Shown here: one piece after another, positions 12,018 through 21,276 of the stretch
Layout: the number at the start of each line of letters is the position of its first letter
How positions within the stretch are numbered: position 1 is the first letter of the stretch
NCBI GenBank assembly: GCA_032716605.1
Contig: CM064519.1
Coordinates: 23,265,688 to 23,329,687 of the forward strand
Direction: 5' to 3'
Length of the DNA: 64,000 nt
Source of the DNA: Paralithodes platypus
Taxonomy: Eukaryota; Arthropoda; Malacostraca; Decapoda; Lithodidae
Made by a program: the position numbers and the translations under genes
The notes under the pieces: generated by a model
Database searches by the model: none
What the model was told of the DNA's origin: nothing
Seen by the model: the letters and a program-made list of their open reading frames with translations, nothing else

Positions 12018-12280
12018 GGGGTAACCCCGGCGGGGGGACCCGGTGCATTGCTGGTCGATTGGAACAGGTGGACCTCAATTTATCTGTTTCCTCCACCAGA
12101 TTCTGTGTTAATGTGCAAAGTCATTCACAAGCTGAGGGATTACCGGGGCCGAGTCGCGATGATCGCGCCGCTATGGCCGGCCCAGGTATGGTACCACGAA
12201 TTGTAACAGTGGTGCAGGACCCCGGTGTCCCTCCCGGTCTCCGCTTTCCACTTGGAAACGATTGGCAACCTTCGGACCTC
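12018..12280 (+). pseudogene. DIRS copy 1 methyltransferase-like linker region
   Basis: Between RNase H and the recombinase a decayed frame reads LLVDWNRWTSIYLFPPP and AMIAPLWPAQVWYHELL, sequence found at this place in DIRS-order elements and usually described as a Dam-like methyltransferase region. The frame is broken by the TGA at about 12015. I rely on position and these short motifs only. Confidence 0.5.
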
Positions 12281-13278
12281 GCTCAGTTTTGCCTTGTGGA
12301 TATTTACTATGCCAAATGGTTAGATCAATTCGGGGCAAGTGTCACTAATAAGTTAATGAACCAGTACACTCTGTCTACCAGGAGACAATACCAATCCCAT
12401 TGGAAAACTTTTACAACCTGGATTGTTGAGTCAGGGCAAACGACTGCCTCGGGAGCTTTAATTTTCAAATACTTAGACTATTTATTCGAGCAGAAACAAT
12501 TTTCAGTTGTCACATTAAAAAATCATTTGTCTACCATTAGAACCCCCTTCTTTGATCTCACAGGCCTTTCCATACCGCAGGCGGAGGAGAAAGGGTTTAT
12601 GAGGGCGTGTTTCAAGCGACGTCCACCGCCCCGTCGGCTCATGCCCACCTGATCACTTGATAAAGCCTTATCGGTCCTTCAATCGCGCAAATATAATAAT
12701 GCGCCGGATTTTTACTCACTGTTGAAAAAGGCTGTCTTTCTCATGGCTCTTGCCACCGGAAACCGGGTGTCTGAGCTGGCGGCGATGAGCAACGAACCTA
12801 ATTGCCTCAGGTTTGGGAGACTGCACGACCATGTTCAAATCGCGCCGTCTCCCACTTTTATTGCGAAGAACGAACATGCGGACCATGTTTTTTCTGAATT
12901 TTCCGTCCCGGCCTTGAAGAGAGGCCTCACTCATCATCTCTTATGTCCTGTGCAAGCACTCACAAAGTTTATGAGGGCTGCGCAACCTCGCCAACCAGGT
13001 GCTTTATGGGTAAACCAGGCAGTAAGCGTGTTACAAAACGGAAGTTAGCTTCCTTGCTTGTCGATGTTATTAGGGAAAGCAATCCCGGCATGATAGGCAG
13101 GGCTCACGATATCAGGAAATGGGCTGTCTCTCTTCGATTTCTGCAAAAAAATTTGGTAGAAGACATTGCCAATACTCAATTATGGGCTTCTAATCATACG
13201 TTCCTTACATGCTACCTGTCTGTTGCTCTAGATAAACCAAAGCGTACCTGTGTAGCTTTACGGCAACGGGTACAGTAG
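12281..13278 (+). pseudogene. DIRS copy 1 tyrosine recombinase
   Basis: The N-terminal core-binding part (NQYTLSTRRQYQSHWKTF, FKYLDYL) is in 12281-12652. A TGA at 12650-12652 interrupts, and the same frame continues with FLMALATGNRVSELAAM, which supplies the first catalytic Arg. A frameshift near 13015 leads to KRKLASLLVDVIRESNPG and AHDIRKWAVSL (the H-x-x-R box). LWASNHTFLTCYL then contains the expected nucleophilic Tyr. The enzyme would integrate a circular cDNA by site-specific-type strand exchange. One stop and one frameshift make this copy non-functional. Shorter homologues lie at 45917-46240 (+) and 47872-48207 (-). Confidence 0.82.
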
Positions 13279-13309
13279 GTAATGTTCCATTATAAGTTGT
13301 GTTGTTTAA

Positions 13310-13755
13310 CCCTCCGGGACCGGCTACGCATTAAATAAATATTCCCCGAAACCCGGGGGTTTTGGCCGAAAAACGTCTACGCCTAGGCTACCGTACCTTT
13401 GTTATTTTGACTGCTTCCGCATTCCCGTGCATCCCCAAGCGTAGATGTGTTTTGTACCTGTAGAATGGCGTTGAGTAGAGCTCTCTAAGTCAACTGGTTC
13501 AGTTGTGATGACCATTTCTGTGGAGAGAAGTTTGTGGCGATGTCAGCCATATCAGCCACTTTTCAATACTAAACAATAACGCCTCTCCTTGTGGTCGGAG
13601 ATGCGCGGCGTCGGTCCAACCGGCTGATGTTTACATGCGTTGGACGGACGGCTTTCAAAACAAAGCTTACAGGCTTTCAAGCTGCCGGAGCCTCAGAGCC
13701 CTACCGGGTTCCACGTTTGTTATGGGTGCCTCAGAGCCCTACCGGGTCTGAGGGG
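13310..13755. mobile_element. TTAA MITE, group I (446 bp)
   Basis: TTAA flanks both ends (13306-13309 and 13756-13759). The left end CCCTCCGGGACCGGCTACGC resembles the group I copies at 32955 and 34591. Internal blocks (GGCCGAAAAACGTCTA, GTCAACTGGTTCAGTTGTGA) are shared with them and with group II. It sits in the DIRS 3' region, whose sequence resumes with a G-run also present at about 46330 in DIRS copy 2. There is no coding capacity. Confidence 0.85.
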
Positions 13756-13759
13756 TTAA

Positions 13760-14074
13760 AAGGGGGGGGGGGGGTGCGGAATAGTCCATATCCTCTCTGT
13801 ACCCTTGGAGATTGTGATGTATCACGAGCTGTGATAGGGCGGGTTCTACAGTCCAGTATTATTTTTATGTTTTAATTCTAAGAAGATATATCGCATAGTT
13901 GCAACTATGTTTACTTTTTTACCAAAGTGTACAAATATATTTTCTGTACAAATAATTTTAAGAATGGAACGAATAACTTCTGCAGAAGTTACAGTTCTAC
14001 GAAACACAAGCGTGTCCACAATTTTTTCATGCATACGATCTAATGCAAAGATCTGACCATGAGCAAGCAGTTTC
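13760..14074 (+). other. DIRS copy 1 3' non-coding segment
   Basis: No gene. The segment starts with a G-run and contains CGAGCTGTGAT and a TAGTTGCAACTA palindrome, both also present after the recombinase fragment of DIRS copy 2 (about 46330-46580). It is DIRS sequence between two TTAA insertions. Confidence 0.6.
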
Positions 14075-14094
14075 TTAACCCTTCAACCCCGGGT

Positions 14095-14154
14095 GGTACA
14101 CGTGTGTACCATTATGTTTTGACCCGAGGAACCCGGGTGGTACAACATTGTACC
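14095..14154. promoter_or_regulatory. Paired palindromes at the piggyBac left end
   Basis: GGTACACGTGTGTACC (14095-14110) and GGTACAACATTGTACC (14139-14154) are each preceded by CCCGGGT and followed by ATT. Two spaced copies of one palindromic site just inside the terminal repeat are a plausible transposase-binding or end-recognition array. No direct evidence of binding exists. Confidence 0.5.
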
Positions 14155-14269
14155 ATTGCTTGCGTATGTGCTTTCGAATGGCGCGCGTAAAAATTTCGTT
14201 CCGTGGTCGCTAGGTGACGCCACCAGACACCATGTACGCCACCAAAACAGTCTCTACCCTGCCGCCAAC

Positions 14270-17191
14270 ATGGATACTAGCCCAAAAAGTGATTCCCCTG
14301 TGTCCGATTCCCTGCTCCCTTTGACGCCTGCCCATGTTCGTCGCGCCCTAACGCAAAGGCACGTACAAGATGCGTTGACTCCCGGAGGTATTGAAATAGC
14401 TTTGAGGAGTTATGAACGTGGTGAAGGACAAAATAGTGTTGATGACTTGGGCAGTGATAGCTCCGAGTCTTATCAGTCTCACTATAGTGAAAATTTAGAC
14501 GATCTAGACGAAATTCATGAAAGAGACGCGCAATTTGTTGGATTTGACGATGACGATGAAAGTGATGATAGTACTGAACGTGATATAGTTGTGCAAGGTG
14601 ATGAGAGTGTAGTGAGAGTGAGCGAATGGGACAGCACTAGGTCGACTGCCAAGTTTAGGTTGAGTGACACGACACCTAGCCCTTCGCCAGCTAAATCCCC
14701 ATTCAAGATACGCTTTTATAAGAAGCAAGTTCTTGAAAAGGCGGCCGCGGCAGCCAGGAAAGAGGCCCTAAAACTTGGTGAGGGAGCAGTGCGTGAGGGT
14801 GCCAGTGAGGCTGAGCGTGAGGGTGAGGTTGACCCGCCATTGTCTTCCTTATCTACCCACGCCACCCAAGTTGCCCCAGGCGCCCGCCATTCTTCCCCAC
14901 CACCACCAGCACTGCCTAGGGTTGAGGACCCCCCACTTTCGGCCTATTTACCCCCTATTTCCCCCGAGAGGAGACATACTACTACAGAAAAGGGAAAAGG
15001 GAGAAAATATGTGAAAAAAGGAGCTACAAGTAGGCGCTCTTTGTTCGAGGCTCCCGCGGCTTCCACCCCTGCCGGTCCCAGCCATACGCCCCCGCAAGTT
15101 TCCCCAGGGTCCACCCCACCTCTCCAGCCTACAACAGAGGTTCCTGACGATGTTTTTGACCTCGCATCCATACCTGCACCTACAGACACTGAACCAGTGC
15201 TGTCTACGAATCGTCGTAGGCCAAGGAGCCCCGAACCTCTGCATGAAGATGACAGAGCCTCACCTGCCACTCCTTCCCCACCTCGCCGACCTACACGCCG
15301 CCCACGCATCATTCGTTCCCCGCGAGATTATGAGGGGGGGTCTGAAGATGAAGGGCACCTCACAGATGACTCTGGCCATGATTACCTGGGTCCACCGTCA
15401 GGGCAAGATGACGGCTCTGACGACAACGACGATGACTTTATGGACATCGACGACCCTCAACCCAGACGCTTTGCCCAGGGCCGTCGTGCTCCTGGCCGCC
15501 CTGGCCGCCGGGCTGGGCCTGGGCGCCGTCGCGCTCCTGGCCGCCCTAGGGTGCGCGCCGCCAAAGTTCGTGGGCGTGCTGCCCCAGCTGCAGCTCCTCG
15601 TAAGCGTCGCCAGCAGGACCCATTTTATATTTTCAACTGGCAGGATGTGGCTGCTGATGAAGTGAATGACCCTGATGTTACCCCTTTTGATGAGGTACAG
15701 GAGGGTTCAGGAGTTACCCCAAGTTTTCCCGCAGGCCCCAATGCTCCACCACATGAGCTTTTTGAGGCATTTTTTGATAAGGAGGTTACTGAGTTTGTCA
15801 TAGAAGAGACAAACAAGCACCACCAAATCCAGGTGAACTTTTTTGGCAAGGTGACCAAGGGCCACATGAAGCGGTGGACCCCAGTGACTCATCCCGAGTT
15901 CATGGTGTTCCTGGCAATCACCATGCTAATGCCTCATGTAAAGAAGCACAGGTTGGCTGACTATTGGATCACCAAAGATCTGATATCCACCCCTGCCTTC
16001 GGGAAATACATCTCTCGGGACCGGTACCTCGACATCCTCGGAGCGCTCCATCTTGTCACCAACACCGACATGCATCTCTCTGACAAGCTGTGGAAGATTA
16101 GGACGTTGTACGAGATGATGCGAGAACGTTTCACGTCATACTTCACGCCCTTCTGCAACGTCTGTATTGACGAGTCTCTTGTGCTGTTCCGGGGAAAGCT
16201 GAGCTTCAGGCAGTACATCCCCTCAAAGAGACATCGCTTTGGTATAAAGTTCTTTGTGCTGTGCGATTGCCAAACTGGCTATGTCCTGGACTTCCTGGTC
16301 TACAGCGGGAAGGAAGGGGACGTGGAAATAGACCCCCTCATTGGCTTTGGCGGAGCAGTGGTTCAAGCCATGATGAACCGGTACTTCCAGAAGAATCACG
16401 TCCTCTACACGGACAACTACTACACGTCCCCCACTCTCTCAAAGTACCTCCATCAGCGCAAGACGGGGACTGTAGGCACAGTTAGAGCGAAAAGGAAGGG
16501 CATGCCAACTTTCCCTCCTAAAACCAAGAAAGGCGATGTCTTCAAAAAGAAGTCGGGACCCATTCTGGCTATTCACTGGCACGACCAGCGGAAGGTCAAC
16601 CTCCTGAGCACCGTCCACAAGGGGGAAATGGTTGAGACTGGCAAGGTGGATCGCCGCACCCAAGTCAGGGTGACCAAGCCCGATGCTGTAATGGACTACA
16701 ACATAAATATGAGGCTGGTGGACAAGTCCGACATGCAGATAGGCTTCATCGACTGTCTGCGTACCTCGTGCAGATGGTACAAAAAGTTCTTTCTGCACAT
16801 GGTGGACATGTCAATGCTGAATGCCTACAATATCTACAGGCTTCGGAATCCGCGCACACCCAGGAAGTTCAGTAGCCTGCGGAGGTTCCAAAAACAGGTG
16901 TTGGTGGAGCTCCTGGACAGGTATGCTACGCCACAGAGGGCAGTGGCACAACCTGGGCGCCCCGTTCAGGACCGTATGCAGTGTGCACAGTATCTAAATG
17001 TGCACAAGCTCGGTTACCTGCCTCTGGAACGAGATGGAGTCACCATTAGCAGAAGGCGGTGCCATGTCTGCTGGAACAGCCAGGTGAGGCCGAGGAAGCA
17101 GAAAAAGACCACCATGCAGTGTGTGGAGTGCCAGCTGTCACTATGTGCTATACCGTGCTTTGCTGAATACCACACCAAGCAGGAGTACTAA
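14270..17191 (+). CDS. piggyBac-family transposase, long N-terminal extension, uninterrupted
   Basis: The frame encodes 973 residues from ATG at 14270, which has a strong start context (GCCGCCAACATGG). The open frame extends 38 codons further upstream but without a better start. Residues 1 to about 480 are low-complexity: acidic and Ser-rich near 60-120, then Pro-rich, then an Arg/Gly/Pro tract (about 400-445, repeated GRP, AT-hook-like) and a basic PRKRR. The DDE domain runs about 494-885, with CIDESL (D634), YTDNYYTS (D715) and MRLVDKSD (D818, D821). Their spacing, 81 and 103, is close to that of the family type protein. FRGKLSFRQYIPSKRHRFGIK is the usual conserved block. The C-terminal Cys-rich domain (from residue 931, CHVC..CVEC..LC..CF..YH) binds zinc and element ends in this family. 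It catalyses seamless cut-and-paste at TTAA. The length is about 1.6 times the usual 570-600 residues because of the N-terminal extension. Confidence 0.92.
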   Translation: MDTSPKSDSPVSDSLLPLTPAHVRRALTQRHVQDALTPGGIEIALRSYERGEGQNSVDDLGSDSSESYQSHYSENLDDLDEIHERDAQFVGFDDDDESDDSTERDIVVQGDESVVRVSEWDSTRSTAKFRLSDTTPSPSPAKSPFKIRFYKKQVLEKAAAAARKEALKLGEGAVREGASEAEREGEVDPPLSSLSTHATQVAPGARHSSPPPPALPRVEDPPLSAYLPPISPERRHTTTEKGKGRKYVKKGATSRRSLFEAPAASTPAGPSHTPPQVSPGSTPPLQPTTEVPDDVFDLASIPAPTDTEPVLSTNRRRPRSPEPLHEDDRASPATPSPPRRPTRRPRIIRSPRDYEGGSEDEGHLTDDSGHDYLGPPSGQDDGSDDNDDDFMDIDDPQPRRFAQGRRAPGRPGRRAGPGRRRAPGRPRVRAAKVRGRAAPAAAPRKRRQQDPFYIFNWQDVAADEVNDPDVTPFDEVQEGSGVTPSFPAGPNAPPHELFEAFFDKEVTEFVIEETNKHHQIQVNFFGKVTKGHMKRWTPVTHPEFMVFLAITMLMPHVKKHRLADYWITKDLISTPAFGKYISRDRYLDILGALHLVTNTDMHLSDKLWKIRTLYEMMRERFTSYFTPFCNVCIDESLVLFRGKLSFRQYIPSKRHRFGIKFFVLCDCQTGYVLDFLVYSGKEGDVEIDPLIGFGGAVVQAMMNRYFQKNHVLYTDNYYTSPTLSKYLHQRKTGTVGTVRAKRKGMPTFPPKTKKGDVFKKKSGPILAIHWHDQRKVNLLSTVHKGEMVETGKVDRRTQVRVTKPDAVMDYNINMRLVDKSDMQIGFIDCLRTSCRWYKKFFLHMVDMSMLNAYNIYRLRNPRTPRKFSSLRRFQKQVLVELLDRYATPQRAVAQPGRPVQDRMQCAQYLNVHKLGYLPLERDGVTISRRRCHVCWNSQVRPRKQKKTTMQCVECQLSLCAIPCFAEYHTKQEY

Positions 17192-17253
17192 CTAATAATC
17201 ATAGTGAAAGTACCAAAGACTGACAATATGTATGTATATAGGCAACAAGTGGA

Positions 17254-17259
17254 AATAAA
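17254..17259 (+). terminator. Possible polyadenylation signal of the transposase
   Basis: AATAAA lies 63 bases after the transposase stop codon; another AATAAA-like site follows near 17325. Position is reasonable for an mRNA 3' end, but the region is AT-rich and chance matches are likely. Confidence 0.35.
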
Positions 17260-17340
17260 ACAATGTATTGTGATAAAAAAGTCATGTATTATGAAAACAT
17301 ATATAAATAAGTGAAAAAAGACACAATAAATTGTATATAA

Positions 17341-18050
17341 AACGTTTACAAAGCATATAACTAAGTGAAAGTGACACATGACATAATATTAGATGGCCAA
17401 AGTATAATAAACACCTGTGATAACGAATAATCAGTACCTAATATAACAATAACCTACCTCAATTACTAATAAAATGTACCGTATCAAGTGAAAATGAGCA
17501 TTATCAGTGACAGTGACACTCTCTCAAGCATATTTACCAAAGTGAAAGTGACACACGAAGTAATATTAGATGGCCAAAGTATAATAAACACCTGTGATAA
17601 CGAATAATCACTGCCTAATATAACAATAACCTACCTCAATTACTAATAAAATGTACCGTATCAAGTGAAAATGAGCATTATCAGTGACAGTGACACTCTC
17701 TCAAGCATATTTACCAAAGTGAAAGTGACACACGAAGTAATATTAGATGGCCAAAGTATAATAAACACCTGTGATAACGAATAATCACTGCCTAATATAA
17801 CAATAACCTACCTCAATTACTAATAAAATGTACCGTATCAAGTGAAAATGAGCATTATCAGTGACACTCTCTCAAGCATATTTACCAAAGTGAAAGTGAC
17901 ACACGAACTAATATTAGATGGCCAAAGTATAATAAACACCTGTGATAACGAATAATCACTGCCTAATATAACAATAACCAGCCTCAATTACTCATAAAAA
18001 CTACGGTATCGAGTGAAAATGTGAAATATTATTGACAATGATAGCCTAAT
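17341..18050. repeat. Tandem repeat, period 177 bp, about four units
   Basis: The block AGATGGCCAAAGTATAATAA occurs at 17391, 17568, 17745 and 17916. The spacings are 177, 177 and 171, the last because GACAGT is missing once. The unit also has AACGAATAATCA, ACCTACCTCAATTACTAATA and GTGACACTCTCTCAAGC. The first and last units are more divergent than the middle ones. The array fills the piggyBac region between the stop codon and the right end. No ORF. Confidence 0.9.
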
Positions 18051-18456
18051 ACACATATTTTATATAATTGGACTCCAAATAACTATAATAACATCACTAT
18101 CAATAAATAAAATCGCCTTCGGGAGGTAAAAACTCTGGCGCGACGAGTGGCTAAGTGCGCAGTAGGTTAGCCAAGCCGGGGCCTGGGCCAAGGCGACGCA
18201 TCCGAACGCGGGAAGATTTTCCCGCATAAAAATCACTCCACTTCCCGCGCTCGCCATTATGCAATCACTTGGGCTAGAGACCTCTACTCAACGGCATTCT
18301 ACACATGAAGGTTTGTGCAACATTTTTTTTTTTTTTTTATAACTTTGTGTCATGTATTTCAGGAGTAACAGGTGAATCAACATGGACCAAAATTCCTCAA
18401 AACCCCCGGACACAGAGTACAGTCACGATCTACCCTAGCCGGGGTTGGAGGGTTAA

Positions 18457-19131
18457 TGCCACGCACTGCTTGCAAATCTTTTATACTTTTTTATGCGTTG
18501 TATTGCATACAATAAAACTTAAAACAATGTTATCTGGAATCTTCTTCCCTAAGGTTAGGATATTTTACGAATGTCCCGCCTCCAGTCTTGGTAATCAGGC
18601 GAAGTCGTCAATGATGGAGGGGCCCTATTAAATTATAGTTTTGATTCCCGAAGGGAAGTAGAGAAAACCTAATATTTAGTAGGGCCCCGTAATCATTGAC
18701 GACACTGTCCCTCCCGACCATCCCACTTCCCATTCGTTGATTTCCATAGTTTATTCTTGGTACTGTATATCAGTGAAGGACGAGGATGGCCACTAGAGGG
18801 CCTGGTGTCGGGGTAGCAAAACGTGAGAAATCCACGTACTGTATATGGCAAGTCATATGATAACAGATATTAAGTTATTTTGTTTCTTTTTTATATTTTA
18901 CAGAGTTTTTTTTTCTGTAGGGTACCCAATCAAAATGACGATCCCATAAGGGAATTAAGCATGCACTTATGATGAGTAGGCCTACTCCATAATACTTCCG
19001 CGCGGGCTATTCAAAATGCTGGCGCAGGATGTTGAATGGAGACTATTATTATTAATAGGCGAAGTCGTCAATGATTACGGGGCCCTACTAAATATTAGGT
19101 TTTCTCTACTTCCCTTCGGGAATCAAACCTA
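18457..19131 (+). repeat. DIRS copy 1 3' end with inverted repeat
   Basis: 18632-18716 and 19067-19131 are near-perfect reverse complements over about 65-80 bases. Their landmarks are TGATTCCCGAAGGGAAG, AACCTAATATTTAGTAGGG and CCCCGTAATCATTGACGAC. The same pair, slightly diverged, occurs at 46985-47062 and 47640-47706 in DIRS copy 2. This supports a terminal or internal complementary region of the element rather than chance. No gene is seen. Confidence 0.78.
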
Positions 19132-19476
19132 TATTTTGGCGCTACAATTTGTATTTGGCGAGTCCGTATTACTGTAAAACGGACCTGGCACTGGGCATGA
19201 CAACACCCCAGTCCGTATTATTACTGACTTGGCACTCACGGGTTAAGATTAAATTTTATTACAGTTTTTAATGATTAATTAGTTTGGTATCCATCATATG
19301 TATTTTCTGTCATAAGATATATTATTCTTATATCGCGTTATATTATTATATATATTATTCTTATTATTCCCTCACGTGTCGACACGCCCATTAAGTCGCG
19401 TATAACGAGGATCGACTGTTCTGTATTATTTTATTATTATTATTGTCCTGTATTACTATTATTGTTTATTTCCCAG
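19132..19476. other. Intronic AT-rich sequence before the CCCH exon
   Basis: No gene recognised. It contains AT-rich and TTATTA-type simple sequence and ends in a pyrimidine-rich run with a CAG acceptor at 19474-19476. Confidence 0.6.
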
Positions 19477-19671
19477 AAACAAAAATACAGTGGTGTTATC
19501 CGGGAGACCTGCCGCTACTGGAAGGATGGCAACTGTAAGAAGTATAAGTGTAGCTTCCTTCACGGTTACATCTGTAAAAATGATGGTCAGTGTTGGCGGG
19601 AGGACTGCCAGTATGTCCACTTCAATCAGAAGAAACCTCATAAAAAAAACAAAATTTTTCGCTCTAACAAG
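19477..19671 (+). CDS. Exon with two CCCH zinc fingers (same gene as 22673 and 61778 exons)
   Basis: A clear acceptor (TTTATTTCCCAG) precedes and a donor (AACAAG then GTTAGT) follows this 195-bp, phase 0-0 exon. The 65 codons give CRYWKDGNCKKYKCSFLH (C-x7-C-x4-C-x3-H) and CKNDGQCWREDCQYVH (C-x5-C-x4-C-x3-H), then a Lys-rich tail. Tandem CCCH fingers usually bind single-stranded RNA. The frame passes without a shift into the RS-rich exon at 22673. ZNF318-like proteins as I know them are defined by the U1-type finger, so the CCCH pair may be an arthropod feature or may point to another RS-domain family. The transcript 5' end is not in the window as far as I can see. Confidence 0.8.
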
Positions 19672-20210
19672 GTTAGTTATATATTTACTTCTTACTTGAC
19701 CCGTACAATCCCAGCGACGGCTATAGCCGTCTGTAGATAATTAACTCCCCAGTCCCAGCGACATTTATAACCGTCAGTAATGTATTTGTCTTGTAACTGC
19801 CTGTACAAGGCTATTTTTTTTTTTTTTTTTAAAGTCGTGTATAAAAAAAAAAAAAACGGTGATAGATCCACTCTTGCCTCATCTCTTGAGGTGAAAATGT
19901 GGTCTCTCCTGTCATTTTGGCCTCATTTCTTGGGACTGCTGGGTACTTTTATTACTGTATCCTACGGTACAGTACGGGTTAAGTTGCTTTTGTTGATGTC
20001 GTTCCCTAGGCTGCCTGGCCGAACAGCCCCAAGTCCCTAAGGAAGGCCATGGCCGAGACCGGGCTTTCCCACAGGGCTCTCAAGGAGTGTAGATTATGTT
20101 GTTGGCATAAGTGATTGTGTGGAATGCAGTCTTCTCTGATGTGTTTAATAGTATGGGGTCCTGGACAGGCATGTGATTGTGTGGAATGCAGTCTTCTCTG
20201 ATGTGTTTAA

Positions 20211-21046
20211 CCCTTGTCTAGTGGGGTGTTTTGGGCTCATTTGGGCATATTCAGGCCCTCCTGCATGATAAATCAAGCATCTGCATGAATTTTTTTTTAT
20301 TTAGCAAACAACTAGGCACTAAAAGCTTCAAAATGAGACCAGAACGAGCTACGTAGCACTCATGGTTCTCTTGCAGTGATGCCACGAACATGGGAGTTTA
20401 GCATATATCGGTATATTTTTCCCAGCTATGCTCACTACTGGCTACACTGCCGGCCTCTCGAGAACACAGGGAACATGAGTTAATGGGCGGCGGTAAGCCC
20501 TGGGAGTTGGCTGTCTGGCCCGCTGTGCTCCCGGCCATTTGCACTCGATTTTAACCCTTTAACCCTTGTCTAGCGGGCCCTCTGTGGCCGTTTTGGGCCT
20601 TTTCAGGCCATTCTGACTGCTATATCAACCATCAGTATGAAAGGAACTGTATTGCACCAAAAACTAGGCGGAAATCGCTACACAATGACGCCAGATACAG
20701 CTACGTAGCACTCGTGGAGCACTGACAGTGTTACCTCGAAGATGGAAGTTTAGCTGATTTTGCTACATTGCTCACTATTAGCGAACTATTGGTTACACTG
20801 TCATCCTCACGCGCGGTGGGGGAACTGGAGTTAGTGTGGGCCGGGAGGCCACAGATGTCGGACGTATGGATCATTACTATCCCACCCATTTTCACTCTAT
20901 TTTCACCCTTTTTTCACCCGTTTTTTGCCAGTTTCTTTAACTCGACTTATGTTGCGAGCCGCTAGTTAAGGGTTAAAAGCCTTAATAATGCGCCTAACTT
21001 GCTGCAAATTGGTGCACGACTTAAGTCGAGCGCCGCCAATAAGGGG
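20211..21046. mobile_element. TTAA MITE, group III outer copy (836 bp, contains another)
   Basis: TTAA flanks 20207-20210 and 21047-21050. The left end is CCCTTGTCTAGTGGGG; the inverted right end is CCCCTTATTGGCGGCGCTCG. It interrupts the Jockey remnant (TTAATAGTATGGGG continues after it). A second copy of the same family is inserted inside at 20563-20972. Confidence 0.75.
20563..20972. mobile_element. TTAA MITE, group III inner copy (410 bp)
   Basis: The left end is CCCTTGTCTAGCGGGCCCTC; the inverted right end is CCCTTAACTAGCGGCTCGC. TTAA is duplicated at 20559-20562 and 20973-20976. Its left end closely matches that of the outer copy, so one family member jumped into another. A related copy lies at 24281-24759. 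No ORF. Confidence 0.78.
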
Positions 21047-21276
21047 TTAATAGTATGGGGTGCTGTATTACATCCTGGACAGGCATCACAGATGGAGTCA
21101 TCAATTCTCTTCTGATAGCTCAGAAGAGCTGGATGGTGCCCACATCTCAGTCTGGCCAGGTGGACTCTTTCCTCACAAGGAAGGGAGGACTCAGAAGGAT
21201 GGATTTTGGGAGGTTGCGCATGCAGCTGCGTGTTGTCTATGTGTGACTGGAAGGAACGGCGAGTGATATGAGTATG

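Larger units (their letters stand above)
14075..18456 (+). mobile_element. piggyBac-type DNA transposon with intact TTAA duplication
   Basis: TTAA at 14075-14078 and 18453-18456 bounds an element of 4374 bp (14079-18452). The left end CCCTTCAACCCCGG and the inverted right end CCCTCCAACCCCGG differ at one of 14 bases. The flanks join to give CAAGCAGTTTC-TTAA-TGCCACGC, which aligns with the uninterrupted DIRS copy 2 at about 46775-46800 (CAAGCAGGCTTCTTTAAGC). The element therefore inserted cleanly into the DIRS 3' region. It carries one long transposase frame, palindromic subterminal motifs at the left and a 177-bp tandem repeat at the right. Confidence 0.92.
4340..19131 (+). mobile_element. 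DIRS-like retrotransposon copy 1, multiply interrupted
   Basis: The order is gag (Cys-rich start, RS-rich middle, long capsid-like part), reverse transcriptase, RNase H, a methyltransferase-like stretch, a tyrosine recombinase, and a 3' region with inverted repeats (18632-18716 against 19067-19131). This matches DIRS-order elements, which integrate with a tyrosine recombinase rather than a DDE integrase. Four elements have inserted into it: 4681-5503, about 7510-10080, 13310-13755 and 14079-18452. Several stops and frameshifts show that it is inactive. The left edge is uncertain: I see no terminal repeat like those at 18632-19131 upstream of 4340. Confidence 0.82.
19985..21276 (-). mobile_element. 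Jockey-type LINE 3' remnant, minus strand
   Basis: The plus strand reads CCTAGGCTGCCTGGCCGAAC, the inverted 3' end of the LINE at 7510-10084. Further right, 21050-21270 encodes on the minus strand IHPSESSLPCEERVHLARLR and CPGCNTAPHTI, matching that LINE's C-terminal end. TTAA MITEs split it at 20207-21050. A 37-bp direct duplication (GATTGTGTGGAATGCAGTC block at about 20112 and 20175) lies at the edge of the split. It is inactive. Confidence 0.78.

Noticed and set aside
14156..14269. Upstream 38 codons of the piggyBac frame as part of the protein
   Set aside because: They cover the terminal region and have no well-placed ATG; the ATG at 14270 has a strong context. An upstream non-ATG start has no support.
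17341..18050. CRISPR-like array
   Set aside because: The 177-bp units are wholly repeated with no unique spacers, and the context is a eukaryotic transposon.
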